From Sporobacter sp963675425 (GTDB lineage Bacteria; Bacillota; Clostridia; Oscillospirales; Oscillospiraceae), in contig OY776214.1 in the NCBI GenBank assembly GCA_963675425.1, positions 2,294,001-2,358,000 of the forward strand: DNA of 64,000 bases. Reading direction: 5' to 3'. The notes under the pieces are model-generated. The model did not search any database. It was given only the letters and a program-made list of their open reading frames with translations, and was not told where the DNA came from. Below, piece after piece: positions 51,121-60,147 of the stretch. The position numbers and the translations under genes were made by a program. Position 1 is the stretch's first letter. Each line of letters opens with the position of its first letter.

Positions 51121-53394
51121 TTAAGCCTGCTCAAACTCTCGCTCAAGCTCTAGCATGATATCCATATCGTCGGTTGGACGCTCCAGATCAAATTCGACGC
51201 GGTCTATTACGCCCGTGTACCTGAAGTAACCCTTACCCTTATGCTGATGCTGTACGGGAGAGGAGGCATATCGTCCAATTCCCAGTCCGCCGGCAGCAGG
51301 GAACAGCGGGTATTCGCTGATGGCGATGGGTTGTCCGGCCTGGCCGTCTACCAGCACCCGGCCAACGCCCTTATCCGGGCTTGTATTTACGAAGTCGAAT
51401 ACGAAATTATGCTCGCCGTCCTCAATCTCAGTAGCGGATTCTACTTGATAGTATCGCTCGTCGAGATAGTTGAAATGGAATTTGAGCCGATTGCCCTCAA
51501 TGTACAAAACGTATCCGCCAACGTTAACGCCGGCAGAAACCAGCACGCCCTCGTCTCCTTTTTTGTAATTGGCCACGACCATGAGTGTGAACGATTTATT
51601 GCCCAGACGCGGTGCGGGGCCGTTGATATCCATTTCAGGGTAAAATATGAGATGAGATTTATATTCAACCGGAGCAAAACGCAGCATTCGGTTAAAATCA
51701 AAACCGTCCCGTTTGGTGAAATGGCTTTCCAGCATCGGCAGTACGCCGTATGTGCCGGCTTCGTGCCACCAGAGATTAATGAGTTCCTTGAGTTTTTCCG
51801 GATGTTGTTCCGCCAGATCACGGGACTCGGAGAAATCCTTATCCGTGTTGTAAAGCTCCCACTTATCCTGATCGAAATCCAGCGTGTCTACATGATTGGC
51901 AACAGCCTTCCAACCATCGCGCCAGATACCGCGATTTCCAAGCATTTCATAGTACTGGACATGGCGCCGGCGCTGCGCGTGTGCGTCATCAAAGCTGTAC
52001 CGCATACTGATACCGGGCTTTTTTTCCTGGGTTACGCCACGGATGACGTCCGGCTGAGCAATACCGCATATGTCGAGAACTGTAGTGTTGATGTCAATAA
52101 CGTGATGATATTGGCTGCGGATGCCGCCCTTGTCCCGAATATGGTCTGGACAACTAATGATGAGGGGCACCTTGACGCCACCGGCGTGTGTCCATGTTTT
52201 GTACCATTTGAGTGGAGTGTTGCCCGCCCAAGCCCAACCGGGCGGATAATTGTTCTGGGCGTCTTCCGTGCCGATTTTCTCATATTCCTCCTCGTCGGCG
52301 AGCTTTGGCCAGTGCATGGACAGCAGATGGTACAGCTCGCTTACACTCCCGTTAGGGCCGCCTTCGGCGGAAGCGCCGTTGTCGGATACTAAAACAATCA
52401 TGGTGTTGTCGTACTGGCCGATTTTTTTGAGATAATCAAGCAGACGTCCCAGTTGGGCATCCGTATAATTGAGATAGCCGGCAAAGGCTTCCATGAAACG
52501 TGCGTAAACCTTTTTCTCCCAAGGGGTCAAGGAGTCCCAGGGTTTTGCCATGTCGTTGCGCTCGGTTAAGACAGTGTCTTCAGGAAAGAGACCCAATTGC
52601 TTCTGGCGGTTAAATACTTTTTCGCGGTATACGTCATAACCCTCGTCAAACTCTCCGCTAAATTTATCCAAATACTCTTTGGGCGCGTGGTGCGGCCCGT
52701 GCATTGCGCCGAGCGCGAGATAGCAGAAGAAGGGCTTTTCCGGAGCCACAGATTTTTGTGTGCCTATGTATTTAATCGTGTGGTCAATCAGGTCTGCGCT
52801 TAGGTGATACTCCTTGTCAGGATGTTTCGGTGGATCAATTGAAGTGTTATCCTGAATAAGGGTTGGATGGAACTGGCTTGTGGAAGCGTTTAAAAAGCCA
52901 TAGTATTTTTCAAAGCCTCTTCCCAAAGGCCATTGGTCATACGGGCCGGCGCCGCTCATACTGGTCTGATTGCACAGGTGCCACTTACCAACGGCAAATG
53001 TAGAATAACCGCTTTCCAGAAGCGTCTCGCTAATGTAGCCGTACTTGGGATTAATATTTCCGGATACAGCCGGAAAGCCGAGGTTGTAATTGGACAGATA
53101 ACCCAATCCTACGGTGTGATGATTGCAGCCTGTCAATAGGCTAGCGCGTGTTGGCGAGCACATGGCGTTTACATGAAAATCACTGTACCGGAGGCCATCT
53201 GCCGCGATGGAATCGATATTCGGTGTGGGTACCAGCGAGCCGTAACAGCCGAGCTGAGAATAGCCGGTATCATCCAGCACGACATACAGCACATTTGGTG
53301 CACCTTCCGGTGGCTTTTTAGAAGCCGGCCACCACGGGGCGGAATCCATATAGCTGGTTTCAATAACGCCTTTAAATCCTACGCTGTCTGACAA
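51121..53394 (-). CDS. Sulfatase (arylsulfatase family), cytoplasmic
   Basis: 757 aa with a TTG start (AAGGAGG 8 nt upstream). The sulfatase motif NAMCSPTRASLLTG contains Cys79, which must be oxidised to formylglycine; Asp41 and Asp42 (VLDDTGYSQLG) and DNGAS ligate the metal. There is no signal peptide (MSDSVGFKGV start, no hydrophobic core), so it works in the cytoplasm. The C-terminal 200 residues form a beta-rich accessory domain. It hydrolyses a sulfate ester, presumably brought in by the adjacent ABC transporter; the maturase is at 56277. It is divergent from the binding-protein gene. Confidence 0.94.
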   Translation of the reverse strand: MSDSVGFKGVIETSYMDSAPWWPASKKPPEGAPNVLYVVLDDTGYSQLGCYGSLVPTPNIDSIAADGLRYSDFHVNAMCSPTRASLLTGCNHHTVGLGYLSNYNLGFPAVSGNINPKYGYISETLLESGYSTFAVGKWHLCNQTSMSGAGPYDQWPLGRGFEKYYGFLNASTSQFHPTLIQDNTSIDPPKHPDKEYHLSADLIDHTIKYIGTQKSVAPEKPFFCYLALGAMHGPHHAPKEYLDKFSGEFDEGYDVYREKVFNRQKQLGLFPEDTVLTERNDMAKPWDSLTPWEKKVYARFMEAFAGYLNYTDAQLGRLLDYLKKIGQYDNTMIVLVSDNGASAEGGPNGSVSELYHLLSMHWPKLADEEEYEKIGTEDAQNNYPPGWAWAGNTPLKWYKTWTHAGGVKVPLIISCPDHIRDKGGIRSQYHHVIDINTTVLDICGIAQPDVIRGVTQEKKPGISMRYSFDDAHAQRRRHVQYYEMLGNRGIWRDGWKAVANHVDTLDFDQDKWELYNTDKDFSESRDLAEQHPEKLKELINLWWHEAGTYGVLPMLESHFTKRDGFDFNRMLRFAPVEYKSHLIFYPEMDINGPAPRLGNKSFTLMVVANYKKGDEGVLVSAGVNVGGYVLYIEGNRLKFHFNYLDERYYQVESATEIEDGEHNFVFDFVNTSPDKGVGRVLVDGQAGQPIAISEYPLFPAAGGLGIGRYASSPVQHQHKGKGYFRYTGVIDRVEFDLERPTDDMDIMLELEREFEQA

Positions 53395-53880
53395 TTTGCC
53401 TTCCTCCTTATTGTGTTTAGCTAATAAGTGCCCGGAAATGTTCCGTCGTTTTTCGGCGCCTTCCAGTTAGCCTGCCCTCCATTTCAAATGGTCACATGCC
53501 ACTCCAAATCATGGACGGGGGATGAGCTGCGGTGGTTGCTGAGCCATATATCCTGGAGCACAGAAAACAGGAAGCACTATTTCGTCATTTGCACCTAATA
53601 ATACCAAAAAATGATACTTTATTTTATTGTAAACGTTGATTACCGATAAAACAATTTCTATTCAGAATGACAGCCATTCCACACAGAAATAGCGGGGAAG
53701 GGGCGTGGATTTCGTGATTGTTTATTCCGGTGGCGAATCACTATAAGTCTCCATTTGAATTGATGCTAAACACCGTTAATGATACATTACAAATAGGATT
53801 TTTAAATAAAATGTATAGACTTGTCCATGGTAATACAAGTTTATATAAGCAATACACACAAATAATAAGGAGGAAACAAG
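53395..53880. promoter_or_regulatory. Divergent intergenic region of the sulfatase locus
   Basis: These 486 bp carry no reading frame of note. The AT-rich part at about 53607-53665 contains GTAAACGTTGATTAC, a possible operator. It must hold promoters for both the sulfatase and the binding-protein gene, but no clear -35/-10 pairs were found. Confidence 0.4.
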
Positions 53881-55161
53881 ATGAAAAAAATGGCATGTAT
53901 CCTATTGGCATTCGTTTTACTGCTAGCTCTGGCAGCCTGTGGCACGGGCGGCAGCACGACGCCTGGTGAATCATCTTCGCCAGCTTCCACAGTACCCGAA
54001 TCACCGGAACCCGACGGCGAATCGCCGGCAGCACCGCCGGAAGACGCGGCTGACGACGCCACAAAGGAAGATATCATTAAAGGACTCATCGGTGATGACG
54101 TCGAGATTTTCCCCGAATTTCTCGGCCTCGTTGGCGGCTCGGTCGGATATATAACCGACGATGTGGACCACCAGGCCCGAGATACGTATCAGTTTGTGTT
54201 GATCGGAAACACGTCTTCATCCGCCACAACGAACACATTCAACGGCTTCGTTCAATTCTCCAAGTACTTTAATTATGAAATCGAGCAATCCTACAGCGAC
54301 AATGATAACGACAAATTTATAACCTTGATGGAGACGTATGCGCTTCAGGGCAAAAACGGCTTTATACTTAATCCAGACAACAACGTGTTTGACCGGATCA
54401 AGGAAGTTGCCGATGAACTGGAAATACCGTACATATTCATCCTGACACCGTACAAGGACGAAGACGGGCACAATCTTGTCCCATGCGTCGGTGAAGATGA
54501 TTATACGGACGGCAGCAATGTGATGAACTGGCTGCTGGACAACTATCAGGACAGACTTGGTGATATTAATATGGACGACGTCGGCGTGATGGCTATTGGT
54601 TGGTCTGTTGTAAAGCCCTTCGCTGTCCGTGCGCAGGCCGCAGAGGACGTCTGGAATGAACGCTTCCCAGGCCGAGAGGATCAGTTCTATTTTATTGATA
54701 CCGCAGCACAGGATAACCCCGTTACGCAGGAAGCCGCTTATAACGAGGTTGCCGCCTTCGTATCGGCACATCCTGAAATTAAATACTGGATTATTCCGAG
54801 TGGGGCAGGCCTGTTTGCCAATGGCGCCGCCCGCGCGCTTGAGTCCCTGAATGTCGATCAAAACTGCATTATTTGCTCCATCGGCATTGAAGAGCTTATC
54901 AATGAATGGAATGCCGGCTATGACGGGTGCTGGGCTGCCTGCTTGTCCATTAAGCCCAACATCTACTCCATGCCAATGCTGGCCGGACTGCTTGCACTAG
55001 CGGATGGCCGAGCCACGCCTGAAACACTCTGGCAGGAAGTTCGTGCGGAAGGTGATAAAGCCACCTACTATATTATGGATACTACGGTTATTACGAGAGA
55101 TACATATAAACAATACGGAGAAGCCTGTGATATTCTCGCGGCGAAATTTACAGTTGAGTAA
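53881..55161 (+). CDS. ABC transporter sugar-type substrate-binding lipoprotein
   Basis: 426 aa with a strong AAGGAGG site. Lipobox LAAC after a hydrophobic leader, then a Ser/Pro/Glu-rich spacer of about 45 residues and a periplasmic-binding fold of the ribose-binding type (FVLIGNTSSSATTNTFNGFV, NGFILNPDNNVFDRIKEVAD, KYWIIPSGAGLFANGAARAL). It should deliver the ligand to the permeases at 47355-49378, although its gene is read in the opposite direction from the sulfatase gene. Confidence 0.92.
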   Translation: MKKMACILLAFVLLLALAACGTGGSTTPGESSSPASTVPESPEPDGESPAAPPEDAADDATKEDIIKGLIGDDVEIFPEFLGLVGGSVGYITDDVDHQARDTYQFVLIGNTSSSATTNTFNGFVQFSKYFNYEIEQSYSDNDNDKFITLMETYALQGKNGFILNPDNNVFDRIKEVADELEIPYIFILTPYKDEDGHNLVPCVGEDDYTDGSNVMNWLLDNYQDRLGDINMDDVGVMAIGWSVVKPFAVRAQAAEDVWNERFPGREDQFYFIDTAAQDNPVTQEAAYNEVAAFVSAHPEIKYWIIPSGAGLFANGAARALESLNVDQNCIICSIGIEELINEWNAGYDGCWAACLSIKPNIYSMPMLAGLLALADGRATPETLWQEVRAEGDKATYYIMDTTVITRDTYKQYGEACDILAAKFTVE

Positions 55162-55203
55162 TCGCTGATTTGCTTCCCAAAATAAAAATTTAATGCTGAA
55201 AAA

Positions 55204-55232
55204 GCCGCCGGCTTATGCCGGCGGCCTCTTTT
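55204..55232. terminator. Bidirectional terminator between binding-protein and LysR genes
   Basis: GCCGCCGGC-ttat-GCCGGCGGC is flanked by AAAAA on the left and CTCTTTT on the right, serving both convergent genes. Confidence 0.8.
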
Positions 55233-55244
55233 GGTAGCTTTGAA

Positions 55245-56153
55245 TTACAGTGGGGTGTTCTTTTTTATAGTGTCCAGGTACTTTATAAACATCGTCAGTG
55301 GAGCGCTCATGTAGTCGCAGTTCCACGCGAGCACGGTGTGTACGGACGGTGAATTGCTTATGGGGATCAGCCTAAGCGCATTGGTATTGCAACATTCGCT
55401 TTCGTTCATGATCCCGATGTAGTCCGAAGCGGCGACATGCATCATCATACCATAGTAAGAGCTTTCATTTGATTTTATTTCTGGCATTATACCGTTATCT
55501 GCAAATATATCAAGTGCCATTTTATGTGCGCTGGGCGAGTAACTTTCTCGGACGTTTACAAAGCAAAAGTCCGTAAGGTCCATCAGTTCAGGCGCGTCGA
55601 ACTTCTCAAACAGCGGATGGTCGCGTCGGGCGATAGCAACCATCTTGCATGTGGACAGAATCCTGAATTCGCCTTCGGCGATGAAGGTCATATCATGCTG
55701 CTTGGTGATAATTGCATCAATTTTCTTGGAAATAAGCAAATTGCGGGCAGTCTTCGTCGTCATGGGTATATAATCGATGCTATAAAGCGGGCATTCTTTA
55801 TAAAAACTATAAAAGATATCGGTAATTTCTTTAACGATACCATGCATGCCATAGATGCCGATGTCAATATGGCCACGCTTACCTTCATTGATTTCCCGCG
55901 CGTAGGCCGTTGCATTCTGCATCTCAAGAAGAGAGTTTTTAAAATATTCGTATAGATATTCACCCGCGGGAGTAAGCGTTACATTGCGGTTGCTTCTTAA
56001 AAATAGTTGGCAACCTAGCGTCTGTTCAAGGCTGGCTATGCTTTTTGACAGAGATGACTGCGTTGTATAAAGTCTGTTGGCCGCTTCGGTAAAACTGAGG
56101 CATTTTGCGATTTCGCAAAATGCAAATATTTTCGGATAATCAACCATAAGCAT
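55245..56153 (-). CDS. LysR-family transcriptional regulator of the sulfatase locus
   Basis: 302 aa from the ATG at 56153 (AAGGA 7 nt upstream; a GTG at 56159 also possible). HTH: KIFAFCEIAKCLSFTEAANR and LYTTQSSLSKSIASLEQTLG. The effector domain starts near residue 90. It lies between the ABC binding-protein gene and the divergent maturase gene, hence a likely regulator of both. Confidence 0.92.
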   Translation of the reverse strand: MLMVDYPKIFAFCEIAKCLSFTEAANRLYTTQSSLSKSIASLEQTLGCQLFLRSNRNVTLTPAGEYLYEYFKNSLLEMQNATAYAREINEGKRGHIDIGIYGMHGIVKEITDIFYSFYKECPLYSIDYIPMTTKTARNLLISKKIDAIITKQHDMTFIAEGEFRILSTCKMVAIARRDHPLFEKFDAPELMDLTDFCFVNVRESYSPSAHKMALDIFADNGIMPEIKSNESSYYGMMMHVAASDYIGIMNESECCNTNALRLIPISNSPSVHTVLAWNCDYMSAPLTMFIKYLDTIKKNTPL

Positions 56154-56276
56154 TACCACTTCCTTTTTAAGGGCTAAAAAGTTCGTCTGTTTTCACTATA
56201 CATTTTAAAATACAACCATGGATTTTGTCAATTATATTCTATTCTGTCAATTAAGTAACTTTGAGAGGGTGATTTG

Positions 56277-57401
56277 ATGCCGCCAATCAGCGTACTTATC
56301 AAACCGGCGTCAGGAAAATGCAACTTGAGGTGTGAATACTGCTTTTATGAAGACATAGCCGTTAACCGCAGCGTAGCGGATTTTGGATTTATGACGCCGG
56401 AAACACTGGAAACCATCGTTCGAAAAGTCATGGCGTTTGCCGACGGTCAGGCGACGTTTTCATTTCAGGGCGGCGAGCCGACGCTGCGGGGTTTGGATTT
56501 TTACCGAATGCTGATTGATCTTCAAAAGAAATATAACACAAAAAACGTCACGGTCAGCAATTGCATCCAAACTAATGGAATATTACTTGACATAGAGTGG
56601 GCTGAATTCCTTCACGACAATGGTTTTCTCGTGGGCTTGTCGCTCGACGGCCCCCAAAAATTACATGACCTGTACCGAAAGGATGCAGTTGGCGGCGGCA
56701 CGTATACCACGGTAATGCAAAAAGCGCGCCTTTTGAAAAAATATGGTGTGGATTTTAATATTTTATTGGTGGTTACAGGTGCTACGACGGAAGACGCGGG
56801 GAAAACATATGCATTCTTTCAAAAGAATGGATTTAATTATCTGCAATTTATTCCATGTATTGACCCGCTGGCAGAAAAGAGGGGCGGTTATTCCTTTTCT
56901 TTGCGTCCGGCTGAATACACGCGTTTCCTAAAAAGATTTTTCGATAGATGGAGTGCTGATATCCTGAGCGGAACGGATGTCAGCGTAAGATATTTTGATA
57001 ACCTGGTACGAATGATAATGGGTATGCCGCCCGAGACATGCAGTATGCGCGGTATATGCAGCTGTCAGTTTGTATTTGAGGCAGATGGATCATGTTACCC
57101 ATGCGATTTCTATGTCACGGAAAACTGGCGACTGGGAAACATACACGAAATGGGAATTATGAATTTTTACGAATCAAAGACGAATCAATGCTTTCTCGAT
57201 ATGAGTAAAGCCGTCGCTGACGAATGCCGACGATGTAAATGGCAGCAGCTCTGTCGCGGCGGCTGCCGGAGAGACCGAGAGGATGCTCTGGCTGGCGCCC
57301 CAGGCAGAAACTATTTCTGTCAGTCTTTCTATAGTTTTTTCGACTACGCCTACCCAAGGCTCAAGGAAATAGCGCATTATATTATCCGCCAAGCAAAATA
57401 G
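56277..57401 (+). CDS. Anaerobic sulfatase-maturating enzyme (radical SAM, SPASM)
   Basis: 374 aa from the ATG at 56277 (AGAGGGTG 5 nt upstream). Cys15, Cys19 and Cys22 in KCNLRCEYCFYED bind the radical SAM cluster, and FSFQGGEPTLRG is the SAM-binding motif. The SPASM domain has CSMRGICSCQFVFEADGSC and CRRCKWQQLCRGGCRRD, holding two auxiliary 4Fe-4S clusters. The enzyme oxidises the active-site Cys of sulfatases to formylglycine without oxygen; Cys79 of the sulfatase at 51121 is the evident target. Confidence 0.94.
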   Translation: MPPISVLIKPASGKCNLRCEYCFYEDIAVNRSVADFGFMTPETLETIVRKVMAFADGQATFSFQGGEPTLRGLDFYRMLIDLQKKYNTKNVTVSNCIQTNGILLDIEWAEFLHDNGFLVGLSLDGPQKLHDLYRKDAVGGGTYTTVMQKARLLKKYGVDFNILLVVTGATTEDAGKTYAFFQKNGFNYLQFIPCIDPLAEKRGGYSFSLRPAEYTRFLKRFFDRWSADILSGTDVSVRYFDNLVRMIMGMPPETCSMRGICSCQFVFEADGSCYPCDFYVTENWRLGNIHEMGIMNFYESKTNQCFLDMSKAVADECRRCKWQQLCRGGCRRDREDALAGAPGRNYFCQSFYSFFDYAYPRLKEIAHYIIRQAK

Positions 57402-57481
57402 CGCTCACTGATGTATCGGCGGCACGGCGGTAAAGGTCGGCGTCCGTATTTGAGTGTGTTTTAGCAGGCAAGAGGTTATCT

Positions 57482-58276
57482 ATGTACATAATATTTTTCA
57501 TCATCAGCATCTCCGCGTCTATGATCGGGGCAATTTGCGGTATTGGCGGCGGCATCATCATCAAGCCGGTTTTGGACGCGTTCGGGGTGTTGAGCGTTGC
57601 CGCCATCAATTTTCTTTCCGGGTGCACGGTTTTGTCCATGACGCTGTGTACGGTTGTCAAATCCAAAATCAAGAAAGAATCGACTATTGATTTCAAGGTC
57701 AGCGCCGCGCTAGCTGCCGGGGCGATTTTGGGCGGAATACTGGGTAAGGCGTTATTTCAAACCATTTGGAATAACGTGGCGGACAAAAATATCGTCGGTT
57801 TAATTCAGGCGCTCTGCCTTATAGCCGTTACAGCGGGCACGCTTGTCTATACCGTCTGTCAGAAAAAAATCCAAACGAAGAAAATAGAAAACATTATTGT
57901 TACGGTAATTCTGGGTTTAGTTTTGGGACTGATGTCCTCGTTTTTGGGTATCGGCGGCGGCCCTGTTAATCTTGCTGTTCTTTTTTACTTTTTCTCGATG
58001 GAGATTAAAGTGGCTGCAGAAAATTCACTTTTCATTATTCTGTTTTCACAATCGGCAAACCTCGTGAGCTCTGCTGTCACGCATACGATCCCCGGTATTG
58101 ACGGCTTGTTGCTGATTTTGATGATTGGCGCTGGGATTGCGGGCGGCCTGATTGGCAAGGCGATCAATAAAAAGATCGACAGTGCAGCAGTTGGAAAATT
58201 GTTTACGGGATTAATGCTGTTTATTATTCTTGTCAACATTTATAACGCTGTCCGTTTTTCATTGCTCTGCGTATAA
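57482..58276 (+). CDS. TauE/SafE-family anion exporter
   Basis: 264 aa with about eight membrane helices in two homologous halves. Each half opens with the family motif (GAICGIGGGIIIKPVLDAFG and SSFLGIGGGPVNLAVLFYF). Family members export sulfite, sulfonates or sulfate. Following the maturase gene by 80 bp, it probably removes sulfate released by the sulfatase. AGAGG site upstream. Confidence 0.9.
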   Translation: MYIIFFIISISASMIGAICGIGGGIIIKPVLDAFGVLSVAAINFLSGCTVLSMTLCTVVKSKIKKESTIDFKVSAALAAGAILGGILGKALFQTIWNNVADKNIVGLIQALCLIAVTAGTLVYTVCQKKIQTKKIENIIVTVILGLVLGLMSSFLGIGGGPVNLAVLFYFFSMEIKVAAENSLFIILFSQSANLVSSAVTHTIPGIDGLLLILMIGAGIAGGLIGKAINKKIDSAAVGKLFTGLMLFIILVNIYNAVRFSLLCV

Positions 58277-58349
58277 AACCAAATATGACATACCCTGTGC
58301 AAATCGTTAACTCTTCAGAATTCAAACCTGACTTTCCGGAGAAAAGAAA

Positions 58350-58381
58350 AAAGAGCCGAAAACAGTGTGTTTTCGGCTCTT
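58350..58381 (-). terminator. Terminator following the tRNA remnant
   Basis: AAAGAGCCGAAAACA pairs with TGTTTTCGGCTCTTT (15 bp, 3-nt loop), then TTTTTTC on the minus strand. It directly abuts the CCA end of the tRNA fragment and so looks like the original tRNA terminator; it also terminates the convergent TauE gene. Confidence 0.85.
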
Positions 58382-58428
58382 TGGCACCCCCGAGACGATT
58401 CGAACGTCCGACCCCTGCGCGTAGGAGT
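58382..58428 (-). pseudogene. 3' fragment of tRNA-Arg(CCU), candidate attachment site
   Basis: On the minus strand the sequence runs from anticodon loop CTCCTAC through the 3' anticodon arm (GCGCA), a variable loop GGGGTC, a complete T arm (GGACG-TTCGAAT-CGTCT) and the acceptor strand CGGGGGT-G-CCA. No matching D arm or 5' acceptor strand (ACCCCCG) is found upstream. Such 3' halves are what integration into a tRNA gene leaves at the far junction. If so, the acquired element would lie to the right and the intact tRNA beyond the window. Confidence 0.6.
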
Positions 58429-58445
58429 ATGCGGTGTTGTACAGT

Positions 58446-58643
58446 CTAGCGTTTGGAGTGGTGTCTTGCAGTGCCCCAAACCCGAAAGATATTATCTCTG
58501 ATTTGCGCCGCTTTTGCCGAAGCAACAGCCTTAGATATCACATCTTCTTTCGTCATAGAAGCGTGCTCTGGCTGTGGATAATTCCGTCTGTTCCCGGCCA
58601 CACTTCGGGTACCGGGAACGGCATCGCGTGACCGAGTATTCAT
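58446..58643 (-). CDS. Small hypothetical reading frame next to the tRNA fragment
   Basis: 65 codons with only a weak TAGGA site. The second half (ASMTKEDVISKAVASAKAAQ) is helical and protein-like, the first half is basic and low-confidence. An internal ATG at 58556 would give a 36-residue peptide. It may be noise or a remnant of mobile DNA. Confidence 0.25.
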   Translation of the reverse strand: MNTRSRDAVPGTRSVAGNRRNYPQPEHASMTKEDVISKAVASAKAAQIRDNIFRVWGTARHHSKR

Positions 58644-58673
58644 TCCTACTAATTCTTGTGTGTCGCAGTGCGG

Positions 58674-59045
58674 TTACACCTCTGCGATGAGTTCAATTTC
58701 GCAAAGGACATTCTTTGGAAGGGTCTTTACGGCAACGCAGGAACGGGCCGGTTTCCCGGTGAAGTACCCGGCGTAAATTTCGTTAAATGCGGCAAAATCG
58801 CCCATGTCAGCCAGATAGCACGTGGTTTTAACAACCTTTGTGAAATCGGTTCCCGCTGCTTCAAGAACGGCCTTCAGGTTTTTGCAGACCTGTTCTGTCT
58901 GACTTTCAATGCTTGTGCCTGCGATTTCACCCGTCAGCGGGTTTACAGGTATCTGACCGGAGGTGTACAGCATATTGCCGGAAATAAAGGCTTGAGAATA
59001 CGGCCCGATGGCCGCCGGCGCCTGATTTGAGTGAATGAGTTTCAT
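58674..59045 (-). CDS. ridA: RidA family reactive imine deaminase
   Basis: 123 aa, normal length. The segments APAAIGPYSQAF, LYTSGQIPVNPLTGE and PARSCVAVKTLPKNVLCEIE (with the catalytic Arg) are characteristic. RidA hydrolyses 2-aminoacrylate and other reactive enamines formed by PLP enzymes. AAGGATTATAT precedes the ATG. It lies directly downstream of the dipeptidase and peptide transporter, fitting amino acid catabolism. Confidence 0.94.
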   Translation of the reverse strand: MKLIHSNQAPAAIGPYSQAFISGNMLYTSGQIPVNPLTGEIAGTSIESQTEQVCKNLKAVLEAAGTDFTKVVKTTCYLADMGDFAAFNEIYAGYFTGKPARSCVAVKTLPKNVLCEIELIAEV

Positions 59046-59121
59046 ATATAATCCTTACTTTCTTAATGTTGGTGTTTCCTGCCGTTGTACATCTTACCTG
59101 ACCGCATAAGCCGAAGTCTCG

Positions 59122-60108
59122 TTATAAGACGTCCCGCAGCAGGCGCAGCACGTTTCCGCGTGCGAATTTTTCAACCTGACGCTCCGATAGCCCCTTTTTT
59201 AAGAGTGCCTGGAACAGCATTTCCATGTCCGTGGGCTGACCGATCTCAAATTGCCCTTGAATCCCATCGAAATCTGTGCCGAGGCCAACGCAGTCCTCAC
59301 CGCCCTGGTTTACGAAATGAAGCACGTGACGGCAGATATCATCGATGCGGCTTTCACATTTTCCATCTCCGGTGAGGAATTCCGGCCCGAAATTTACTCC
59401 GGAGACACCCCCTGCGGCAGCAAGCTGCCGGATCATTGCATCCGTGAGATTCCGGGGATGATCACATAGCGCTCTGCAATTAGAATGGGTCGCGGCAAAC
59501 GGCTTTGCCGAATGCTGTGCCACGTCCCAAAAGCCACCGTCCGACAAGTGTGATACGTCCACAAGAAGTCCCATGGAATTCATTTCTGACAGAGCGTCCA
59601 TACCGAAGCCGGTCAGTCCCAAACGCATGAGTTCGGGATCGGAGGAGTTAGGGTATCCAAAGCAATTGGGATGATTCCACGTTAAGGACATGGCGCGTAC
59701 CCCTGTGTCGTAAAGCCGACGCAGCCGCCGTAGGTCGCTGTCCACAACGCGGGCGTCCTCAACGGTCAGAACGGCGGAGCAAAGACCCGCCGTCTCATTT
59801 CTGACGATGTCGGCTGCATTGTATGCCATCGCGATGACGTCCGGGTGCGCTGCAACGGTATCCAGCAATAAAGCAGCAGCTTTTTCAAACAGATCGTCAT
59901 CCGCGGGGAACGGCCTGCTTTCTCCAGATGTGGAATGGCCGGACGGCCTTGGCGGAAAGAACACCGCGAAGAATTGAGCGCCTTGACCGGCTAAGGCCAT
60001 CCGGGACACATCAAACATGTGTCCCGGATGGTCGTACAGTTGTCCGTCCATGATTCCCTTGAGAATAGAATCACAGTGCATATCAATATATCTGTGCGCC
60101 TTGTTCAT
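59122..60108 (-). CDS. Membrane dipeptidase (peptidase family M19)
   Basis: 328 aa without signal peptide. Zinc ligands: HCDS near the N-terminus, Glu in VLTVEDARV, His in LVDVSHLSD and FAATHSNCRALCDHPRNLTD, and GTDFDG near the C-terminus. It cleaves dipeptides, including those with D-residues. Sits directly downstream of a peptide ABC transporter binding protein, so it probably hydrolyses the imported peptides. AGGAGAGATC site. Confidence 0.93.
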   Translation of the reverse strand: MNKAHRYIDMHCDSILKGIMDGQLYDHPGHMFDVSRMALAGQGAQFFAVFFPPRPSGHSTSGESRPFPADDDLFEKAAALLLDTVAAHPDVIAMAYNAADIVRNETAGLCSAVLTVEDARVVDSDLRRLRRLYDTGVRAMSLTWNHPNCFGYPNSSDPELMRLGLTGFGMDALSEMNSMGLLVDVSHLSDGGFWDVAQHSAKPFAATHSNCRALCDHPRNLTDAMIRQLAAAGGVSGVNFGPEFLTGDGKCESRIDDICRHVLHFVNQGGEDCVGLGTDFDGIQGQFEIGQPTDMEMLFQALLKKGLSERQVEKFARGNVLRLLRDVL

Positions 60109-60147
60109 GATCTCTCCTGCAAAGGAAATCGAGGTTTATGACTTAGA

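Noticed and set aside
51241..52392. A 383-codon plus-strand frame opposite the sulfatase
   Set aside because: The sulfatase motifs are on the minus strand; the plus frame has no start site or recognisable domain.
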